Shown here in pieces: positions 1 through 9,229 of a stretch of DNA of 48,805 nucleotides. The DNA lies in contig CAVGIM010000017.1 in the NCBI GenBank assembly GCA_963629575.1, positions 1 to 48,805 of the forward strand, given 5' to 3'. Position numbers and translations under genes: made by a program. This stretch comes from Hallerella sp963629575 (GTDB lineage: Bacteria > Fibrobacterota > Fibrobacteria > Fibrobacterales > Fibrobacteraceae). Under the pieces are notes generated by a model. It ran no database searches, was not told the DNA's origin, and worked only from the letters and a program-made list of their open reading frames with translations. The stretch's first letter is position 1; each line of letters begins with the position of its first letter.

Positions 1-3000
1 CAGCGGGCAATGCGGGAATCCGCACGGACCTCTTCCACGTGGGAGACCGCTACCCGACCATCGTTTCGCCTGCCTCGGACGACGAATACCTGCAGTCCGA
101 ATACGTTCCCATTGTCGGCGTCGCTCCGCCGGCTTCCGCGGACGCCGAAAATTCCACGGTTTACCGGCTCCGCTACCGGATGGACGGTTCGGACGCGTGG
201 CAGTCGGAACGTATTGCCGTCGTGTCGCCGAACCGTTCGAGGGACAGCGCGAACATTTCGAGGTCTTCCCAGAGTGCGGAAGGCGTGCTCGGCTACCTGC
301 ACAATGTCGGCTTCTCGGAATCGAAGGTCTGGATCGAGCTTTCGACGCGCTCCTGCGCGGACTGCGGGTGGCGCTCGGATTCCGTCCTGGTGACGCTCGA
401 CGGCTTTGCCGGGGAGGATTCCTCGCGGTCGGTCGTACTTTCGCTCTCCCCGTCCGCCCTGGAAGTGGGGAAGGATTCGCTGGACGTGTCGCTCCGCCTT
501 GCCGGGAGCTTCGACGGGGACTACTTCTTGCGCGTCTATGCCGAGGATTCGAAGGGCGCGGGCATTTTCGACAGGACATCGGAACGGGCGTTCGCAAGTT
601 CGTTTTACGGGGAACCGGCAGATACGGCAGCGGAAAGGGGCGTCTGGTTCTACGAGCGGGACGGTCTCTACCATCTGCGGTGGAAGGGGCTCCCTGCGGC
701 GGATACCGTTGCCGTAAGCTATGATTCAAAAGGTTTCGGGGAGGCTTGCCTCGCCTTTGACGGGCGGGGAAACGCTTCGAGGGGCTGTTCGGTCCGCGGC
801 GGCATGTTGAACGCGTCGCCGGTGTTTTCGCAAGTGGAAGCGAGCCTTTCCGCTTACCCGGTATGGAAACCGCTTTCCGCAGCCGACAGCGTGATGCTCC
901 TTTTCGGCGAGAGCGGGCATGTCGCGATGCGCGCGTCGAAAGCGTTTCATGTCGGCCTCTTGAATCTTGCGGGCGACGAATCCCTGCCGGTTTACTTCGG
1001 GGCGGGTTCGGAAAGCGGCTTCGCCTTTATGGGGGCGGAAATTTCTTCTGCCGTGAATCCCTGGACGACAGGCTGGACGGTTTCTCCCGATGCCTACGAA
1101 CTGCATTTTGTCTGGGACGGAACCACTTCGACAAAATCCTACCCCGCGGAGGGAAACGCGACCCTGCATATCGAAGTCGTGCAAAATACGACGGCGAATC
1201 CCCAGGTTGTCTTGAAGGATACGACCGTGTTTTTGACCCTGCCCGAAATGGAAATCTCCCTCCCGGAAATTCCCGAATTTTACATTGTGGAAAGCGCTTC
1301 CGATACGGCGACGTCCGACTTGGGCGAGAAAATGTTGTACACGCTCGGATCCTTGAACATTCCGTATGGGATTTTATACCGGGATGCCTGGGTGACGGCG
1401 GAGATTACGGATTCAAAGGGAAATCCGGTAAAAAGGCTGCTCGATTCCGCCTATACGCGCGCAAGTTCCGGACGGACAGCCTACTCGGTCCTTTGGGATG
1501 CGACGGATTCCGCGGGAATCCCCGTGAAGCCGGGAACCTACCGGGCGGTCCTTTCGGCAAGCGAGGCTGGCGAGAAGGGGCGCAAAAAATCCAGGTCGGC
1601 AAGCTTTGACGTTTCCCTGCGAAAAATGCTCCGGGATTCTTCGAACGCGGTGAACCTGGCCGTCGCCGAGGCGTTTGACGATGAAGACAGGCACCGCTAC
1701 GTTCCTGTCCCCGACTATCTCGTCCGGGCGGATATCGCCGCGAAATATCTCCCGAGGGAAAAGCGGCAAGGCGTCTCGCTTGACATGGACGTTTCCGGGA
1801 CGCAGAAAATCTACGGCTACGCTCCCGAACGGTTCAGCCTTGCTATCAAGCGGCATCGGGAACGGCTGGACTTGGTTTTACTCTATAAAATAGACCGGCA
1901 TATCGAATCTTGTTCCGATTTTAAATGTGAGGTTGTTGATAGGCAGAACCAACCTCTTATCAGGGCGATTGATTTGACTTTTAATACGGTCGCTCGCTTT
2001 TTTGATATTGGAATAAATGAATGGGCCGCTAAAAAATATGGCTACAATTATGACAAAACCTCTGCTTTGGACATGTTCGCCATAACTCGGGAAGTATGGG
2101 AAAAATACAGGGCAGAAAACGAATGGGAGGGAGAAAAAACTTTTAATCGGTTGAAAGAAGAGGCTATTTGGCAATTGACGGATATATCTCTCTCGGAAAA
2201 TAACTTTATCCCCAAGCCTCGAGATGGAGGATACAGGCTGTTTCAAGCGGCAAATGCTGGTCTTTGTTCCGCAAATCTTGAAATGGATGCGCCTGAAAAT
2301 TCGCAATGTGAATATAAGAGAGATGGGAATGATAAAATTGTCTCATCGGATAATTATAATCCAAACAGGAATCTATTTCAGGTGGAGTTGATAGGGAATT
2401 CGGAAAACAATTTTTTTTCTAACAAGGATAAGATAAATCCGGATCATTGTGGCAATAAGCGTTTTCGAAAAATGAATTTTTCTATCAGGCTGACCATCCC
2501 CGACTCCTACTGGGACGCGCCTTTCGGCATGGACAATCTGGTCAACCGGACGATTCGTTTCGACCATGCGAACAAGACGGTTTTCGGGACGGGTTCGGAC
2601 GGCTACTGGGCTGCGCTTTCGGGCAGCTGCGGAACGTCTTTCCTCGGGTCGTATTTTGACGGGACCGACTGGAAGTGCGACAAGTCTTACGGGCTTCTCA
2701 CGCCTTACGAGATGCAGTATCTGCCGTTCCTTCCGGCGGACGTTCTCTCCGGCGGAAAGAACGTCTTCCTCTTCGCCGACGAAAATCCGTCGTATATGTA
2801 CCCGTCCTATTTCGACATGAAGTTCTACGGTCCGAAAAATCCGGACGACTATTTCCAGGCACTTGCCTTGGGGACGGCGCTGGGAAGCAGTCCTGCCTGC
2901 GATTATTCGGCGACGACAAATCTTGACGCGGCCTACGGCAACGCGCCCCGCTGCCAGGTGTCCCTGACCAGCCTCGGCGATTCCGTTCGGACCCCCTTGT

Positions 3001-6000
3001 TTGCGCACGGGAGCGCGGCTTTCCTTGTCGGGCGGAACAAGAAGTGGAACACGGGGCATCCGGTGGAAGTTTCTTTTCCGAACGATTCCGGCTGGCGTTC
3101 GGAAGTCGCGGCATCGGGCAAGCCTTGCGGAGAATCGGTAGGATACGTGAACGGTTCCGCCGGCTGTTACAAATACTACGAAGGCGGATCGAAGCTGCAC
3201 CATTATCTGCGCGACTTTACGGACGCGGACTGGCTGAACCTCTACACCGAAAACGGTTTCATCCGAAATGTCGTGAACTCGCCTGCGCGGGCGCCGATTC
3301 CCACCTGGTTTTATTTCCGGGATTCCGTCGGGGCGTCCCATGCCGCCCTGTCCAATTTACAGTTAAGGCCGAAATCCGCCGATTACGAAAACGGGTATTT
3401 TTACATCCCGCTGGATACCGTATCGAAAATCAGGAACGCGCCGGCTTTTGACGGCATCACGCTTTCGAGTTTCGATTTGCGCCTCGGCGATTCCGCGTAT
3501 GGAACGTTCAGCGAGGATTCCACGAGGCTTTTGATTCCGGCGCAGGATACGCTCGTGAAAAGCCGCATCTATCGGGAATCCGCGGACAGCGTTCGCCGTG
3601 TGCCTTCCCGGACAAAGTCCGTTTCCCTGCCGATGAAGTATTTTTCCCGAAATTTCGACTCCTGGATGAAGGATCCCTTGGCGGACAGTGTCTCGCTCTT
3701 GCACCTCGATTCTTCGGAGCATTCGCATTTTACCGTCTCCGGGGAAAAAGACGGAAAGGATCGGATCATTCGCTTCAAGGCGGCGAAGGACATTCGGGTC
3801 GCGCGTCCGAAGGAGCTGGTGGAACTTTCGGCGAACCTCAAGGCGGGCGAGAAGTATCGTCTGTCCTATCTGAAAGACGGCGTGTATTATACCGTCATGA
3901 ATACGGTCGCGGAGCGTTCGGGTTTCCAGAGGCTCGCCTGGTTCGACGCGAACCGGCTCCAGGGAAATACGCAGTTCCTGCTTTCGTGGGGCGAAGGCGG
4001 GAACCTCTATTACAGCGATTACGATCTTTATGTCGGTGCGGATGTCGAGGCGGAGAAGGAAAGTTCCGTCCGGTCGCTGTTCGGCGATTTGTCCGTCTCG
4101 TTCCCGGCAAACGCGATGGAAGAACGCAAGGATGTGACGGTTCGGACCGCCGAGGTGGACGATTATCCGTTCGAAGTCTTTGGCGACATGCCGCTCTCGG
4201 GTCCCGTCATGGAAGTTTTGCCGGCGATGGCGTTCAAGGATTCGACAAGGCTTCCGCGCATCCAGATGCGGATTTCCCGCGCGGAAATGGAGGCGCGAAA
4301 TGTCACGCCGCAGACGATCAGGCTCTACAAAATCGATTTCGAAAAGAAAAAGTTTGTGCCGCTGGAACATGCGCTATACGGCTACCTGAAAGCGGACGGT
4401 CGCGCTGCCGTTTCGGGCGCGTCTGCAGAAGCGGCGACATGCGGAGCGTGGGATTCCGACGGCTGCTATCCGGGGAGGGGCAAGTGGGAATACCTGCTGC
4501 TATCCGCGGAGACGAGGAGCTTTTCCGTGTTCGCCGCGTTGCCTTCCGGTTTTGCGGACATTCCCGAAACGGGAATCGAAGTTCTCCCGGAAGTGGCCCG
4601 GGTCTCGGAGCGGACGCTGAATGTCCGGGGAACAGCGGAGTTCAATCTGTATGTCGATGACGATTCGCTATGGAACGACAAGGACGACAGAACTCCGGCG
4701 GCAAGGCTGGACTACTCGCTAGACGAAAAAGGCTTTGCCCATGTGACGCTTCCGAGGCGTTCTTCGGGAATCGACACCGCTTACGTGTTCCTTGTGCCGC
4801 TCAGCGATACGGCTGGAAAGGGAAGCGAAATTCGGATTTCCGCCGTGGCCCGGGCGTTGACCGTTCCCGCTGGATTTGTCTGCGAACTCCCGAAGGATTC
4901 CCTCTGGCTCGGACTTGACAACGGATACATGTCCTACGGGGTTTCCTGCAACCATCCCGGTTCGGGAACGCTCTCCCTTTATTCCGAGGGCAGGCTCGGA
5001 GCGGAACTTTCCGCAAAAAATTCGGACACGGTCGTCTATGACGGGGCGAAAAGATCGGGGAACGGTTCTCTCGGGAAAATTGCGGGCGGCGTTTACGAAA
5101 GCCGTTTTTGGAGCCGTTCGGTCCTAGGCGATGAAATCCAGACAGCCGGTCCGCTTGTCTATACGGATTCGGCGCGTCCTGTCGTGGAAAGCTGGGACGT
5201 CCGCGATTCATCGGATGTCCTTGACCGCGTCTTTACCGTGGAGGCCAAGGCTCGGGATGCGGAATCGGGCATTGCGCTTGCGAAGGTTTCCGCTTCGTTT
5301 GGCGGATTTCCGCTTGAAAACTTCACCTTGCTCCTGGATTCCGCGGGGAACCTTTCTGCGGGCATCCGCCTTTCGCGAAAGCGGCTTTCCGAATGTTTCA
5401 GGTGCAGGCTTTCCTTGAACCTTCGCATCGAGGATTTCGGGCACAATGCAAGCGAAAGAAACTTTGTTTCGGAACCTCTCTATCCCTATCCGACGGGACT
5501 TGCCCTGTGGTATCCCGTGCGGGAAGGGGCCGGAAATGTCGCGCACGAGTTTTCGGGAACGGGGCATCATCTCGATCTCTCGCCTGTGAAAAGTCCCTGG
5601 CAGAGCGATGCCGGAATCTATCTGGGAAAAAGTTCGGACATGGCAAGGGGCGCGGGAAAGGTCGATTTGGGAAGCGCGACATCCTATACCTGGGAAGCCC
5701 GGATAAAGCGCGGACACTCGGCGGATTTGTGGAACGAGCTGTTTTCCTTTGAAGGAACCGGCGGACTTTCGATAAAGCTTTTCCAAAAGGGACGCTCGCT
5801 GCGGCTTTCCGAAGGGAAAAATTCCTGGCTTTCGGGAGATGTCCTTCCGATGGAAAAATCCTGGGCGCATGTGGCGGTGGCTGTGGATTCGGTTGCGGTC
5901 CGTTTCTATGTCGATGGGGAACTCGCCCGGTCCGTTCCGGGAGGAATTTTTGCGGAACGCGAACTGTACGGCGTTTTCTCTCTGGGCGGAAATCCTTCTT

Positions 6001-7745
6001 ATATCGGAAATGTCGCCGACATCCGCTTTTACACAAAGGCTCTCTCCGAGGCGGAAATCGCCGCGCTTTCGCTTGCCGTTTCGGAAGGCGGCGAAGAGTC
6101 GGAAGTCATCCTTGTGAAAGACTTGACAATCGGAAGCGGCTTCTCGCCTGAATTTTCTTGCGCAGTCGCCGGGAACCGTTACTTTGTTTCCCATGCGGAC
6201 AAGTCGCGCCTTTCTTTCTCGGTTTCCGTTCCGCGGGCGGGAAACTACCGGCTTGTTGCCTATGCCCGTTCCGCAAACCGCTCCACAGCGAATGCGGTCC
6301 TTGGCGAAGGTCCGGTGCGCCTTTCCGGCAATCTTTCGCTTTCCGGGGCGTGGCGCGCGGTGCCGCTTGAAGGCGTCTCGATTCCGCTATCCGCTGGCTT
6401 GCATGAACTCTCGCTCGAATTCCCGGAGAATGTCGAAATCGGCGGGATAGCGCTTGTGTCGGGAGACGTTTCCGCGTCGATGCTTGCCTGGGGAAAGTTC
6501 GGCAAGGCCCCCGAAATGGATGCCGGGGCAAAGGTAAGGACGAGCGTCCGCTACGAAGGATTCCCCGACCGTTCCATGCTCCGCCCGAGGATTCGCCTGG
6601 TGAATGTCTCCGACAGAAAAATCGAAGGCTATTCCGTCCGCTACTATTTCCGCGGCGAGGATCCTCTTTCGGTGAAAGCGCAAGCGTTCTATCCCCAGGA
6701 CGGCTCAGCCCTTTCCGTTCATGCCGAGAGCGCCCGCACCGGATACGCGGAATGGGATTTCGGCGGGGATGTCCTTTTGCCGCGCGATTCTTCCTTTGGC
6801 GGGCAGGGACCGCATTTCGGAATTTTCAATTCGGACTGGTCTCCGTGGAATGCGGAAGACGATCCTTCTTTTGCCGCGGACGGTGCAACAGGTTTTGCCG
6901 CGGACAGGGGAATCGTTGTCCTGGATGCGGACAGGAATCTCGTCGGAGGCTCCTGCGCCGAGATGGAAGACGAAACATCCGCCTTGCCCAAGGCCCGCGC
7001 CGTGGCGTCCGACGTTCGGGACGACCGCTTGGCGAGCGAAATCCATATCGCGGTGGAGAACCTCGGAAGCGTCGCGCTCAAGAATTTCGACTTGCAATAC
7101 TACTTCTATGTCGAAGACGGGCTTTTCCCGGTTCTTGAAGTGAACCATTTGGGAACATGCCTCTCCGCGGAACTGGAAAACTTTGGCGCGGGTCGCTATG
7201 CGGTGAACGTCCATTGCGCGCATCCGGTCGGAGCGGGGAACAGGACGGCTCTTCCGGTAAACTTTACGCTGCATCTTTCGGGGTGGGCTTCTGCGTGGAA
7301 CGCCGATGACGATCCGAGCCATTTTGGTCTTGGCGCAAGGGAAGCGGAGGCGTGCGGAATCGGCATCTTCGATTCGCTCGGAAACCGGATCTACGGAGAA
7401 ATTCCCGTCTGGCCCGAAACGCTTCCTGTCGCGGAACCCACAAGCGCTCGCTCGCCGGGCGAACCTTCCGAAGCCTTCGAAAAAAACGCGGTCGATGAAA
7501 CCTTCCGGATTGCTCGCAGCCCGGAAGGCATCCTGCTTTCGCTGAAAGGCGCGGCGACGCTTTCCCTCGACTTGGTAAACGCCATCGGTCTTCCCGTGAA
7601 ATCGATTTTTCGGGGAACCCTTTCCGCCGGGGAAAAATTCCTGCCGGTGGATTGGACAGGCATTGACCTGTCCGCGACCTACCTGGTTCTCCGGGTCGAT
7701 GGAAATATCAAAACGACAAGGCTTTCGGATGTGAAGGAAAACTAA
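1..7745 (+). CDS. Giant secreted surface protein with LamG, CBM3-like and type IX sorting domains (5' end outside window)
   Basis: The frame is open from base 3, so the true start lies upstream; the residue numbers here count from the GTG codon at 39. About 2,570 residues are visible. Recognisable parts: a FlgD/CHU_C-like Ig domain (about 435-520, ending in the pattern LWDATDSAGIPVKPGTYRAVL without the first residue's context), a LamG/concanavalin-like domain (about 1820-2014), a jelly-roll region resembling carbohydrate-binding modules (about 2021-2145), two CBM3-like beta-sandwiches (about 2165-2310 and 2316-2457, both with a W-x2-WN-x-DDPS motif), and a C-terminal region (about 2490-2567) with the N-x2-G-x-PV ... 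TYLVLRVDG pattern of type IX secretion sorting domains. I infer export across the outer membrane and surface attachment, perhaps to plant polysaccharide. No catalytic domain was recognised. An AT-rich island (about 1868-2488) interrupts the composition but keeps the frame. Confidence 0.85.
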   Translation, partial: AGNAGIRTDLFHVGDRYPTIVSPASDDEYLQSEYVPIVGVAPPASADAENSTVYRLRYRMDGSDAWQSERIAVVSPNRSRDSANISRSSQSAEGVLGYLHNVGFSESKVWIELSTRSCADCGWRSDSVLVTLDGFAGEDSSRSVVLSLSPSALEVGKDSLDVSLRLAGSFDGDYFLRVYAEDSKGAGIFDRTSERAFASSFYGEPADTAAERGVWFYERDGLYHLRWKGLPAADTVAVSYDSKGFGEACLAFDGRGNASRGCSVRGGMLNASPVFSQVEASLSAYPVWKPLSAADSVMLLFGESGHVAMRASKAFHVGLLNLAGDESLPVYFGAGSESGFAFMGAEISSAVNPWTTGWTVSPDAYELHFVWDGTTSTKSYPAEGNATLHIEVVQNTTANPQVVLKDTTVFLTLPEMEISLPEIPEFYIVESASDTATSDLGEKMLYTLGSLNIPYGILYRDAWVTAEITDSKGNPVKRLLDSAYTRASSGRTAYSVLWDATDSAGIPVKPGTYRAVLSASEAGEKGRKKSRSASFDVSLRKMLRDSSNAVNLAVAEAFDDEDRHRYVPVPDYLVRADIAAKYLPREKRQGVSLDMDVSGTQKIYGYAPERFSLAIKRHRERLDLVLLYKIDRHIESCSDFKCEVVDRQNQPLIRAIDLTFNTVARFFDIGINEWAAKKYGYNYDKTSALDMFAITREVWEKYRAENEWEGEKTFNRLKEEAIWQLTDISLSENNFIPKPRDGGYRLFQAANAGLCSANLEMDAPENSQCEYKRDGNDKIVSSDNYNPNRNLFQVELIGNSENNFFSNKDKINPDHCGNKRFRKMNFSIRLTIPDSYWDAPFGMDNLVNRTIRFDHANKTVFGTGSDGYWAALSGSCGTSFLGSYFDGTDWKCDKSYGLLTPYEMQYLPFLPADVLSGGKNVFLFADENPSYMYPSYFDMKFYGPKNPDDYFQALALGTALGSSPACDYSATTNLDAAYGNAPRCQVSLTSLGDSVRTPLFAHGSAAFLVGRNKKWNTGHPVEVSFPNDSGWRSEVAASGKPCGESVGYVNGSAGCYKYYEGGSKLHHYLRDFTDADWLNLYTENGFIRNVVNSPARAPIPTWFYFRDSVGASHAALSNLQLRPKSADYENGYFYIPLDTVSKIRNAPAFDGITLSSFDLRLGDSAYGTFSEDSTRLLIPAQDTLVKSRIYRESADSVRRVPSRTKSVSLPMKYFSRNFDSWMKDPLADSVSLLHLDSSEHSHFTVSGEKDGKDRIIRFKAAKDIRVARPKELVELSANLKAGEKYRLSYLKDGVYYTVMNTVAERSGFQRLAWFDANRLQGNTQFLLSWGEGGNLYYSDYDLYVGADVEAEKESSVRSLFGDLSVSFPANAMEERKDVTVRTAEVDDYPFEVFGDMPLSGPVMEVLPAMAFKDSTRLPRIQMRISRAEMEARNVTPQTIRLYKIDFEKKKFVPLEHALYGYLKADGRAAVSGASAEAATCGAWDSDGCYPGRGKWEYLLLSAETRSFSVFAALPSGFADIPETGIEVLPEVARVSERTLNVRGTAEFNLYVDDDSLWNDKDDRTPAARLDYSLDEKGFAHVTLPRRSSGIDTAYVFLVPLSDTAGKGSEIRISAVARALTVPAGFVCELPKDSLWLGLDNGYMSYGVSCNHPGSGTLSLYSEGRLGAELSAKNSDTVVYDGAKRSGNGSLGKIAGGVYESRFWSRSVLGDEIQTAGPLVYTDSARPVVESWDVRDSSDVLDRVFTVEAKARDAESGIALAKVSASFGGFPLENFTLLLDSAGNLSAGIRLSRKRLSECFRCRLSLNLRIEDFGHNASERNFVSEPLYPYPTGLALWYPVREGAGNVAHEFSGTGHHLDLSPVKSPWQSDAGIYLGKSSDMARGAGKVDLGSATSYTWEARIKRGHSADLWNELFSFEGTGGLSIKLFQKGRSLRLSEGKNSWLSGDVLPMEKSWAHVAVAVDSVAVRFYVDGELARSVPGGIFAERELYGVFSLGGNPSYIGNVADIRFYTKALSEAEIAALSLAVSEGGEESEVILVKDLTIGSGFSPEFSCAVAGNRYFVSHADKSRLSFSVSVPRAGNYRLVAYARSANRSTANAVLGEGPVRLSGNLSLSGAWRAVPLEGVSIPLSAGLHELSLEFPENVEIGGIALVSGDVSASMLAWGKFGKAPEMDAGAKVRTSVRYEGFPDRSMLRPRIRLVNVSDRKIEGYSVRYYFRGEDPLSVKAQAFYPQDGSALSVHAESARTGYAEWDFGGDVLLPRDSSFGGQGPHFGIFNSDWSPWNAEDDPSFAADGATGFAADRGIVVLDADRNLVGGSCAEMEDETSALPKARAVASDVRDDRLASEIHIAVENLGSVALKNFDLQYYFYVEDGLFPVLEVNHLGTCLSAELENFGAGRYAVNVHCAHPVGAGNRTALPVNFTLHLSGWASAWNADDDPSHFGLGAREAEACGIGIFDSLGNRIYGEIPVWPETLPVAEPTSARSPGEPSEAFEKNAVDETFRIARSPEGILLSLKGAATLSLDLVNAIGLPVKSIFRGTLSAGEKFLPVDWTGIDLSATYLVLRVDGNIKTTRLSDVKEN
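1868..2488 (+). other. AT-rich in-frame island inside the giant surface protein gene
   Basis: Base composition changes abruptly inside the coding sequence. Bases 1981-2040 contain about 21 G/C of 60, while bases 2521-2580 contain about 32 of 60, and the upstream part is similarly G/C rich. The reading frame is unbroken. The encoded segment (about residues 611-817) is rich in Asn, Lys, Ile and Phe, unlike the Ser/Ala/Gly/Arg-rich flanks. This looks like a domain acquired or exchanged by recombination. No domain family was recognised in it. Confidence 0.65.
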
Positions 7746-7757
7746 AACGAGGATTCT

Positions 7758-8426
7758 ATGCTTTATCTGAAAAAGTTCTTTTGTTGCGTTGCAGTGGTAA
7801 ATCTTGCCTTCGGGAGCGCTTTCGCGCTGGATTTAAACGCGGTCTTCGACAACCAGAAAAAGTCCGCTTTCCCGGATACCTGCGAGATTCGGATGCGCAC
7901 CACGGTGACGCTTCCGGGCGGAACGGAAACCGTGGAGACGACGGTCATCCAGGCGGGAAATTCCAAGTCGGCGACGACGGTAAAATCTCGCATGATGCAG
8001 ATGAAAATCGTGAAGAACGGTTCCCGCATCAGGGTTACCGACCTGAAAACGGGAAAAACGCTCCCCGCGACAAACATTCCCGCAGAGAATCCCGCCGACG
8101 TGAATCGGCAGATGGGAAATCCCGACGACTACAGCTCTCCCGTGGCGGAAGGCTCCCTCTGGAAAATAACGCCGAAGGACGCGTCAAAGCCGACGCTTTT
8201 CTATTCGGCGCAAAAAAAGCGAATCGTTCGGATGACCGTTCCCGTAAGCGGAGCTGTCGCAGAGACGGAGCTCGAATACTCGGACGCTTCTAGCGAATTG
8301 CCGGGAACGCTAAAAAAAGTTACGATTGTGACGCGGCTTGCGGGCGGCGAAAGCAAGGTTGTCCTGGAAGTTCTCGGGGCGAAGCGTCGCCATGTCTTGC
8401 CCGGTAAAATGTTCGACGTGGAGTAA
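7758..8426 (+). CDS. Secreted protein of LolA/outer-membrane lipoprotein-sorting type (tentative)
   Basis: A protein of 222 residues with a clear signal peptide (Lys-rich start, hydrophobic core, likely cleavage after AFA near residue 22). The rest is predicted mostly beta strand: alternating polar/hydrophobic segments (RMRTTVTLPGG, MKIVKNGSRIRVTDL, KRIVRMTVPV, ELEYSD) resemble the curved sheet of LolA/LolB-like and DUF4412-like proteins. This assignment is by pattern only. The gene begins 12 bases after the giant protein gene with an 'acgaggattct' ribosome site, and folA starts two bases after its stop, so the three are probably cotranscribed. A periplasmic role in binding a lipid or lipoprotein is possible but not shown. 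Confidence 0.7.
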   Translation: MLYLKKFFCCVAVVNLAFGSAFALDLNAVFDNQKKSAFPDTCEIRMRTTVTLPGGTETVETTVIQAGNSKSATTVKSRMMQMKIVKNGSRIRVTDLKTGKTLPATNIPAENPADVNRQMGNPDDYSSPVAEGSLWKITPKDASKPTLFYSAQKKRIVRMTVPVSGAVAETELEYSDASSELPGTLKKVTIVTRLAGGESKVVLEVLGAKRRHVLPGKMFDVE

Positions 8427-8428
8427 AA

Positions 8429-8923
8429 ATGCTCGTTTCCATCATTGTCGCGGTTTCGGAAAACCATGTCATCGGAAAGGATGGCCATTTGCCGTGGCAT
8501 CTTTCGCAGGACCTGAAGCGATTCAAGGCGATTACATCCGGGCATTGCATTTTGCTCGGACGCAAAAACTACGAAGACATCGGACGCCCACTGCCGAATC
8601 GGACAAGTATCGTTCTTTCCCGAAACCCGGATTTTGACGCTCCGGGATGCGTTGTCGTGCAAAGCCTTTCCGCGGGATTTCAGTTCGCAGAAAGATCGGG
8701 CGAAACGGAACTCTTTGTCATCGGTGGCGCGAACGTCTATGCCGCGGCGTTGCCTTTTGCCAAAAGGCTCTACCTGACGCGCGTCCTTGCCCATGTCGAT
8801 GGCGATGTCCTGATGCCTCCGCTTGGAGAAAACTGGAAACTGCTCTGCGAAGAACGCGCCGAAAAATCGGAAAAGGACGACTATGCCTGCCTCTTCCAGG
8901 TGTTTGAAAGGGAGGACGTTTAA
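8429..8923 (+). CDS. folA: Dihydrofolate reductase
   Basis: Reduces dihydrofolate to tetrahydrofolate with NADPH in the cytoplasm, feeding thymidylate, purine and methionine synthesis. The 164 residues match the family length. Visible motifs: the N-terminal IIVAVSENHVIGKDGHLPWH segment with the Trp-containing Met20-loop equivalent, the catalytic acid in LSQDLKRFK, the NADPH-binding LGRKNYEDIGRPLPNR segment, and the second nucleotide loop FVIGGANVYAAALP. The start codon lies two bases after the stop of the preceding secreted-protein gene, so translation is probably coupled. It is the last gene before a non-coding repeat region. There is no thyA beside it in this window. Confidence 0.96.
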   Translation: MLVSIIVAVSENHVIGKDGHLPWHLSQDLKRFKAITSGHCILLGRKNYEDIGRPLPNRTSIVLSRNPDFDAPGCVVVQSLSAGFQFAERSGETELFVIGGANVYAAALPFAKRLYLTRVLAHVDGDVLMPPLGENWKLLCEERAEKSEKDDYACLFQVFEREDV

Positions 8924-9229
8924 GTTTTAGGGAAACGGTACGAGGGATTCAGAGCTTAGTTAGCAGAACTTAGAGCTTAGAGACGCAGAGCGACCTGTTT
9001 GGCCTGCCCGGCGAGGGGCGTGCCAGAGTTTAGTCGGGAGAACTTAGAGCTTAGAGACGCAGAGCGATCCGCTTTACATTTGAACCTAAACGTCTGCGAA
9101 ACCCAGATCTAAGCTCCAAGCTCTAGGCTCTGACCGCGCTCCAGGATGACCGTTTATCGTACAAGGCTTTGCAGATCGCTTAGCAAACACTCAACTCTTC
9201 ACTCTCCACATTCCACTCTCAACTAGGCT
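8924..9229. repeat. Non-coding spacer with 29-base direct repeats and low-complexity 'actctcaact' tract
   Basis: No gene is seen in this 306-base gap between folA and radA, which converge on it. A perfect 29-base direct repeat beginning 'agaacttagagcttagag' occurs at 8965-8993 and 9039-9067 (74-base period). An imperfect inverted relative (ctaagctccaagctctaggctc) without its first base lies around 9110-9131. Bases 9189-9224 form a pyrimidine-rich tract made of 'actctcaact/actctccac' words, which recurs in the opposite orientation at 48562-48593. It looks like a dispersed intergenic repeat family. Confidence 0.75.

Noticed and set aside
8965..9067. CRISPR array suggested by two 29-base direct repeats
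   Set aside because: Only two copies are present, and the repeats are low-complexity words related to nearby inverted copies; no cas gene is present.
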